DNA of 8,071 bases from an uncultured bacterium. GTDB taxonomy: Bacteria > Verrucomicrobiota > Lentisphaeria > Victivallales > UBA1829. The stretch is from assembly GCA_900549045.1 (NCBI GenBank), contig URNE01000087.1, forward strand, positions 1 through 8,071. Reading direction: 5' to 3'. The position numbers and the translations under genes are program-made. This document shows, piece by piece, positions 5,730 through 8,071 of the stretch (positions within the stretch are counted from its first letter, which is position 1; each line of letters begins with the position of its first letter). The notes under the pieces are model-generated. The model worked only from the letters and a program-made list of their open reading frames with translations, ran no database searches and was not told the origin of the DNA.

Positions 5730-7144
5730 CAAAGGAAGATGTACTTCAGGATGAAGAGCACGGCGAGGACGTAGATCAGCGGCGTGTTCTTTCCGGTTCT
5801 TCCCGCGAAGTTGAGCAGAGCCCATGCGATGACTCCGAGGCAGATTCCTTCGGAGATGCTGTACGCGAACGGCATGGAGATGATCGTGACGTAAGCGGGC
5901 AGGGCCTCATACAGGTTGGAGAAGTCGATCTTGCGGATCGGTTCCATCATGTAGAGCCCGACCATGATGAGCGCGGGAGCGGTTGCGAACGCGGGGATTG
6001 CGAGGAAGATCGGCGCGAACAGCAGAGCGACGAGGAAGAGGATTGCGCCGGTGACGGCGGTCAGTCCCGTGCGTCCGCCTTCGGAAACGCCGGTTGCGGA
6101 TTCCAGATAGGCGGTTGTCGTGGAGGTGCCGAAGAGGGCGCCGACGGAGGTCGCGATGGAATCGGAGAGAAGAGCTCCGCGGATCTGCGGGAGGCGTCCG
6201 TCCTTGTCGAGCATATCGGCTTTTCCGCAGACTCCGATGAGCACGCCGAGCGTGTCGAAGAGATCGACGAAGAGGAATGCGAACATCACGACGAGGAAGT
6301 TGACGGAACCGACGAGGAGCCCGCCGGAAACGTCGGCGCCCTTGAGGGTCCATGCGGAGACGTTGAACGCCTGTCCGAAGAGTTTTCCGAATCCGTGGAA
6401 CGGAGCGAGCATGGAATCGACGCTCAGAGTCGGCAGCATGGAGTGGCAGCCGAGTTCCGGTTTGATCTGATAGAGTCCGGTGAGCTGTGCGATGATTCCG
6501 AGCCCCCAGGTCACGAGGATGCCGATGAGGATGCTTCCGCGTATCTTTTTCTGATTCAGAAAGGCGATGATGAGCACGCCGACCATTGCGAGGATCGCGG
6601 AGATTCCGTGCGTGGAGATGTTTTCTTTGGTGAAGTGCTGGAAGCTGACGAGAGTGGCGTCGTTGTTGACGATGATGTGTGCATTCTGCAGGGCGATGAA
6701 TGCGATGAAGAGACCGATTCCGACGCCGACCGCGGTTTTGAGGGGGGCGGGAATGGCGTTGAAGATGGCTTCACGCACTTTGGTGAGGGAGAGTATGAGG
6801 AAGATGAATCCTTCGAGGAAGACGGCGAAGAGCGCGATCTGCCAGGAGTAGCCCATCTGAGCGACTACTGTATAGGCGAAGTAAGCGTTGAGTCCCATTC
6901 CCGGAGCGAGGAGGAGGGGGAGGTTTGCGCTGAACGCCATGATGATGGTTCCGGCGAATGCCGCAAGCGCGGTTGCGACGAAGACGCCGCCTCTGTCCAT
7001 GCCGGTCACGCCGAGGATGGCGGGGTTGACGGCGAGGATGTACGCCATTGCGAGGAATGACGTTACACCCGCGAGCAGTTCGGTCTTCAGTGTTGTCTTG
7101 CTCTCTTTCAGATGAAAGAGCCGTTCGATGATTCCGTTGTTCAT
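5729..7144 (-). CDS. NCS2/AzgA-type purine (adenine or guanine/hypoxanthine) permease
   Basis: This 471-residue inner-membrane transporter imports purine bases, probably by proton symport. It has the length and many hydrophobic segments expected of the AzgA/PbuG branch of the NCS2 family (usually 12-14 membrane segments). Family motifs are clear: APGMGLNAYFAY (80-91), the acidic FVDLFDTLGVLIG segment (292-304), and GTSTTTAYLES followed by GGRTGL (339-361). Whether it prefers adenine or guanine/hypoxanthine cannot be decided by eye. I chose ATG 7144 because AGGAT precedes it at normal spacing and it gives MNNGIIERLFHL, a usual N-terminus; the ATG at 7189 would fall inside the candidate promoter. 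The AraC-type regulator lies 81 bp upstream on the same strand, and sbcD begins on the last base of this gene's TGA. Confidence 0.9.
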   Translation of the reverse strand: MNNGIIERLFHLKESKTTLKTELLAGVTSFLAMAYILAVNPAILGVTGMDRGGVFVATALAAFAGTIIMAFSANLPLLLAPGMGLNAYFAYTVVAQMGYSWQIALFAVFLEGFIFLILSLTKVREAIFNAIPAPLKTAVGVGIGLFIAFIALQNAHIIVNNDATLVSFQHFTKENISTHGISAILAMVGVLIIAFLNQKKIRGSILIGILVTWGLGIIAQLTGLYQIKPELGCHSMLPTLSVDSMLAPFHGFGKLFGQAFNVSAWTLKGADVSGGLLVGSVNFLVVMFAFLFVDLFDTLGVLIGVCGKADMLDKDGRLPQIRGALLSDSIATSVGALFGTSTTTAYLESATGVSEGGRTGLTAVTGAILFLVALLFAPIFLAIPAFATAPALIMVGLYMMEPIRKIDFSNLYEALPAYVTIISMPFAYSISEGICLGVIAWALLNFAGRTGKNTPLIYVLAVLFILKYIFL

Positions 7145-7151
7145 GTTGAGA

Positions 7152-7156
7152 ATCCT
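7152..7156 (-). promoter_or_regulatory. Ribosome binding site deciding the permease start
   Basis: Read on the - strand, AGGAT lies about 7 nt before ATG 7144-7142. No comparable site precedes the in-frame ATG at 7189, so the shorter protein is favoured. Confidence 0.6.
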
Positions 7157-7180
7157 GTGTTGTTTTCGTTGAAAACTGTT

Positions 7181-7208
7181 AAGATACATCGGGAAACGGG
7201 AAAATCAA
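7181..7208 (-). promoter_or_regulatory. Candidate sigma70-type promoter for the permease operon
   Basis: On the - strand, TTGATT (7208-7203) and TATCTT (7186-7181) are separated by 16 bp, an acceptable if imperfect -35/-10 pair. Transcription would begin near 7174, leaving about 30 nt before the permease start. That is too short for a purine riboswitch. The alternative is read-through from the AraC-type gene. Confidence 0.35.
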
Positions 7209-7225
7209 GTTTCTGATGGAAAGAA

Positions 7226-8068
7226 TCAGAGCATTTCCCCGGAATTCCGGAATTCGGTGGGCGTCATTCCGGTCTTCTGTTTGAACTTTGCGGAGAATTC
7301 GTGTGCGGAGCAGTACCCGAGCGATTCGGCGATGTCCGCGACGGTCATGTTGCGGCGGAGGAGGAGTGCGCGGGCCGCGGCGATACGGCGGCTTGTCCGG
7401 TAGTGATTGGGTGACATGCCGACGATCTCCGCAAATTTCTTGCGGAAGTTTTCGTATCCCCATCCGTTTTCACGTGAGAAGGCCTGTATGTTGCACGGAG
7501 TGCGGAAATCGGCGCAGAGCCACGCGCATGCTTTTTTCATGAGAGTTACCGTCGCATTGCTGTCGTCGTGCTTGCGGATAACTTTTGCTGCCAGTTCAAA
7601 AAAGCGGGGGACCATATCCAGAAGATAACGTTCCGGGTAGTGCTGAAGCTCTTTTTCCAGATCAAGGTATTTCCGGCACCATTCGTCATCGGGCGAGAAC
7701 TTCCCGGTTGGCGTTTCCGGCAAGGTGTTGCAGTAGGTGCGGAAATAAGGGTAGGCGTTGCAGCCGAGAGACAGGAATAATTCGACCCAGTCGCTTTCCT
7801 GCTTGATACGCATCCGGTGCATCACGCCCGGAATGCGCAGAAAATAGCTGTTCGCATGGAGCGGATAAGATTTTTTCGTTTCCCAGTCAACATATTCTCC
7901 ATCTCCCTGGAGAACGAGGCAAATTGCAAAAAAAGCGAAGGATTCAGGAGGCGGACAGCAATTCTTTTTATCCGTTTTATGTATGATTCCAAGGCCGAGT
8001 TTGTCCTCGCCGCGTTCTCCGACTGTACGGAAGCAGTACCTCATGTTTTGAACAGTACCAAACCGCAT
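7226..8068 (-). CDS. AraC-family transcriptional regulator (start uncertain at window edge)
   Basis: The visible 280 residues have the two-part AraC layout. An N-terminal cupin-like sensing domain (roughly 20-110, with a YPLHANSYFLRIPGVMHR segment typical of the beta-barrel) is followed by a helical linker. The C-terminal DNA-binding domain carries two helix-turn-helix units: the first around 192-225 (AFSRENGWGYENFRKKF, then GMSPNHYR) and the second around 242-274 (VADIAESLGYCSAHEFSAKF, then GMTPTEFR). It probably senses a sugar or related signal and controls nearby or distant genes; its target is not evident here. The ATG at 8068 lies 3 bp from the window end and the frame is still open there, so the gene may begin further upstream. 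The ATG at 8044 is the next choice but has no clear ribosome binding site. It ends 81 bp before the permease on the same strand and could be co-transcribed with it. Confidence 0.88.
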   Translation of the reverse strand: MRFGTVQNMRYCFRTVGERGEDKLGLGIIHKTDKKNCCPPPESFAFFAICLVLQGDGEYVDWETKKSYPLHANSYFLRIPGVMHRMRIKQESDWVELFLSLGCNAYPYFRTYCNTLPETPTGKFSPDDEWCRKYLDLEKELQHYPERYLLDMVPRFFELAAKVIRKHDDSNATVTLMKKACAWLCADFRTPCNIQAFSRENGWGYENFRKKFAEIVGMSPNHYRTSRRIAAARALLLRRNMTVADIAESLGYCSAHEFSAKFKQKTGMTPTEFRNSGEML

Positions 8069-8071
8069 ATC

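Noticed and set aside
4557..5774. A 405-codon open frame on the + strand opposite sbcD and its broken tail
   Set aside because: It shows no recognisable domain, while the opposite strand shows full Mre11-type motifs. Its continuity across the sbcD stop is a by-product of frame.
4730..5774. Stop-codon reassignment as an explanation of the TAA in sbcD
   Set aside because: TAA ends the pseudopilin and glutaredoxin-like genes in this window, and no other gene here has an internal in-frame TAA.
5711..7060. A 449-codon acidic open frame on the + strand opposite the permease
   Set aside because: The long Asp/Glu/Ser/Gly-rich translation is the antisense image of hydrophobic permease codons; the permease frame carries family motifs and this one does not.
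7144..7225. Possible purine riboswitch before the permease
   Set aside because: The gap to the AraC-type gene is only 81 bp and no three-way junction pattern or terminator/antiterminator stem was seen.

Overview
The window looks like a chromosomal segment of a Lentisphaerae/Victivallis-type bacterium (PVC superphylum). The main clue is the first gene, a pseudopilin-like protein with an FTLVELLAVIAIIAI-type N-terminus and a C-terminal H-X9-DG signature. Such proteins are greatly expanded in that group and often sit next to secreted glycoside hydrolases. The moderately GC-rich coding sequence and AGAAAGG-type ribosome binding sites do not conflict with this. The assignment rests on protein character only; no rRNA or other phylogenetic marker is present.

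Region 1 (1-4201, + strand) is a two-gene polysaccharide-utilisation unit. An extended -10 promoter (TGGTATAAT) at the left edge precedes a leader carrying an exact 56-bp tandem duplication that repeats the ribosome binding site and start codon. The pseudopilin-like gene (137-937) follows. After 17 bp comes a 1062-residue exported multidomain glycoside hydrolase of the clan GH-A type (955-4143), with candidate catalytic residues Glu544 and Glu720. The unit ends in a strong 14-bp-stem intrinsic terminator (4157-4201).

Region 2 (4214-8068, - strand) converges on it. Read in its own direction it encodes an AraC-type regulator running to the window edge, then an NCS2/AzgA-type purine permease, then an SbcD-like (Mre11-type) nuclease overlapping the permease stop codon (TGATG), then a small glutaredoxin-like protein with a CPHC active site. 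The permease, sbcD and glutaredoxin genes could be one transcript from a candidate promoter at 7181-7208.

Two things stand out. First, the 56-bp duplication across the pseudopilin start creates a 19-codon mini-ORF ending in an ATGA overlap with the real start. Second, the sbcD reading frame is cut by an in-frame TAA at 4815-4817, while the C-terminal part of SbcD continues in the same frame to 4524. No sbcC follows. No transposon, CRISPR array, tRNA or rRNA gene was seen, and no stretch over 300 bases lacks a gene.
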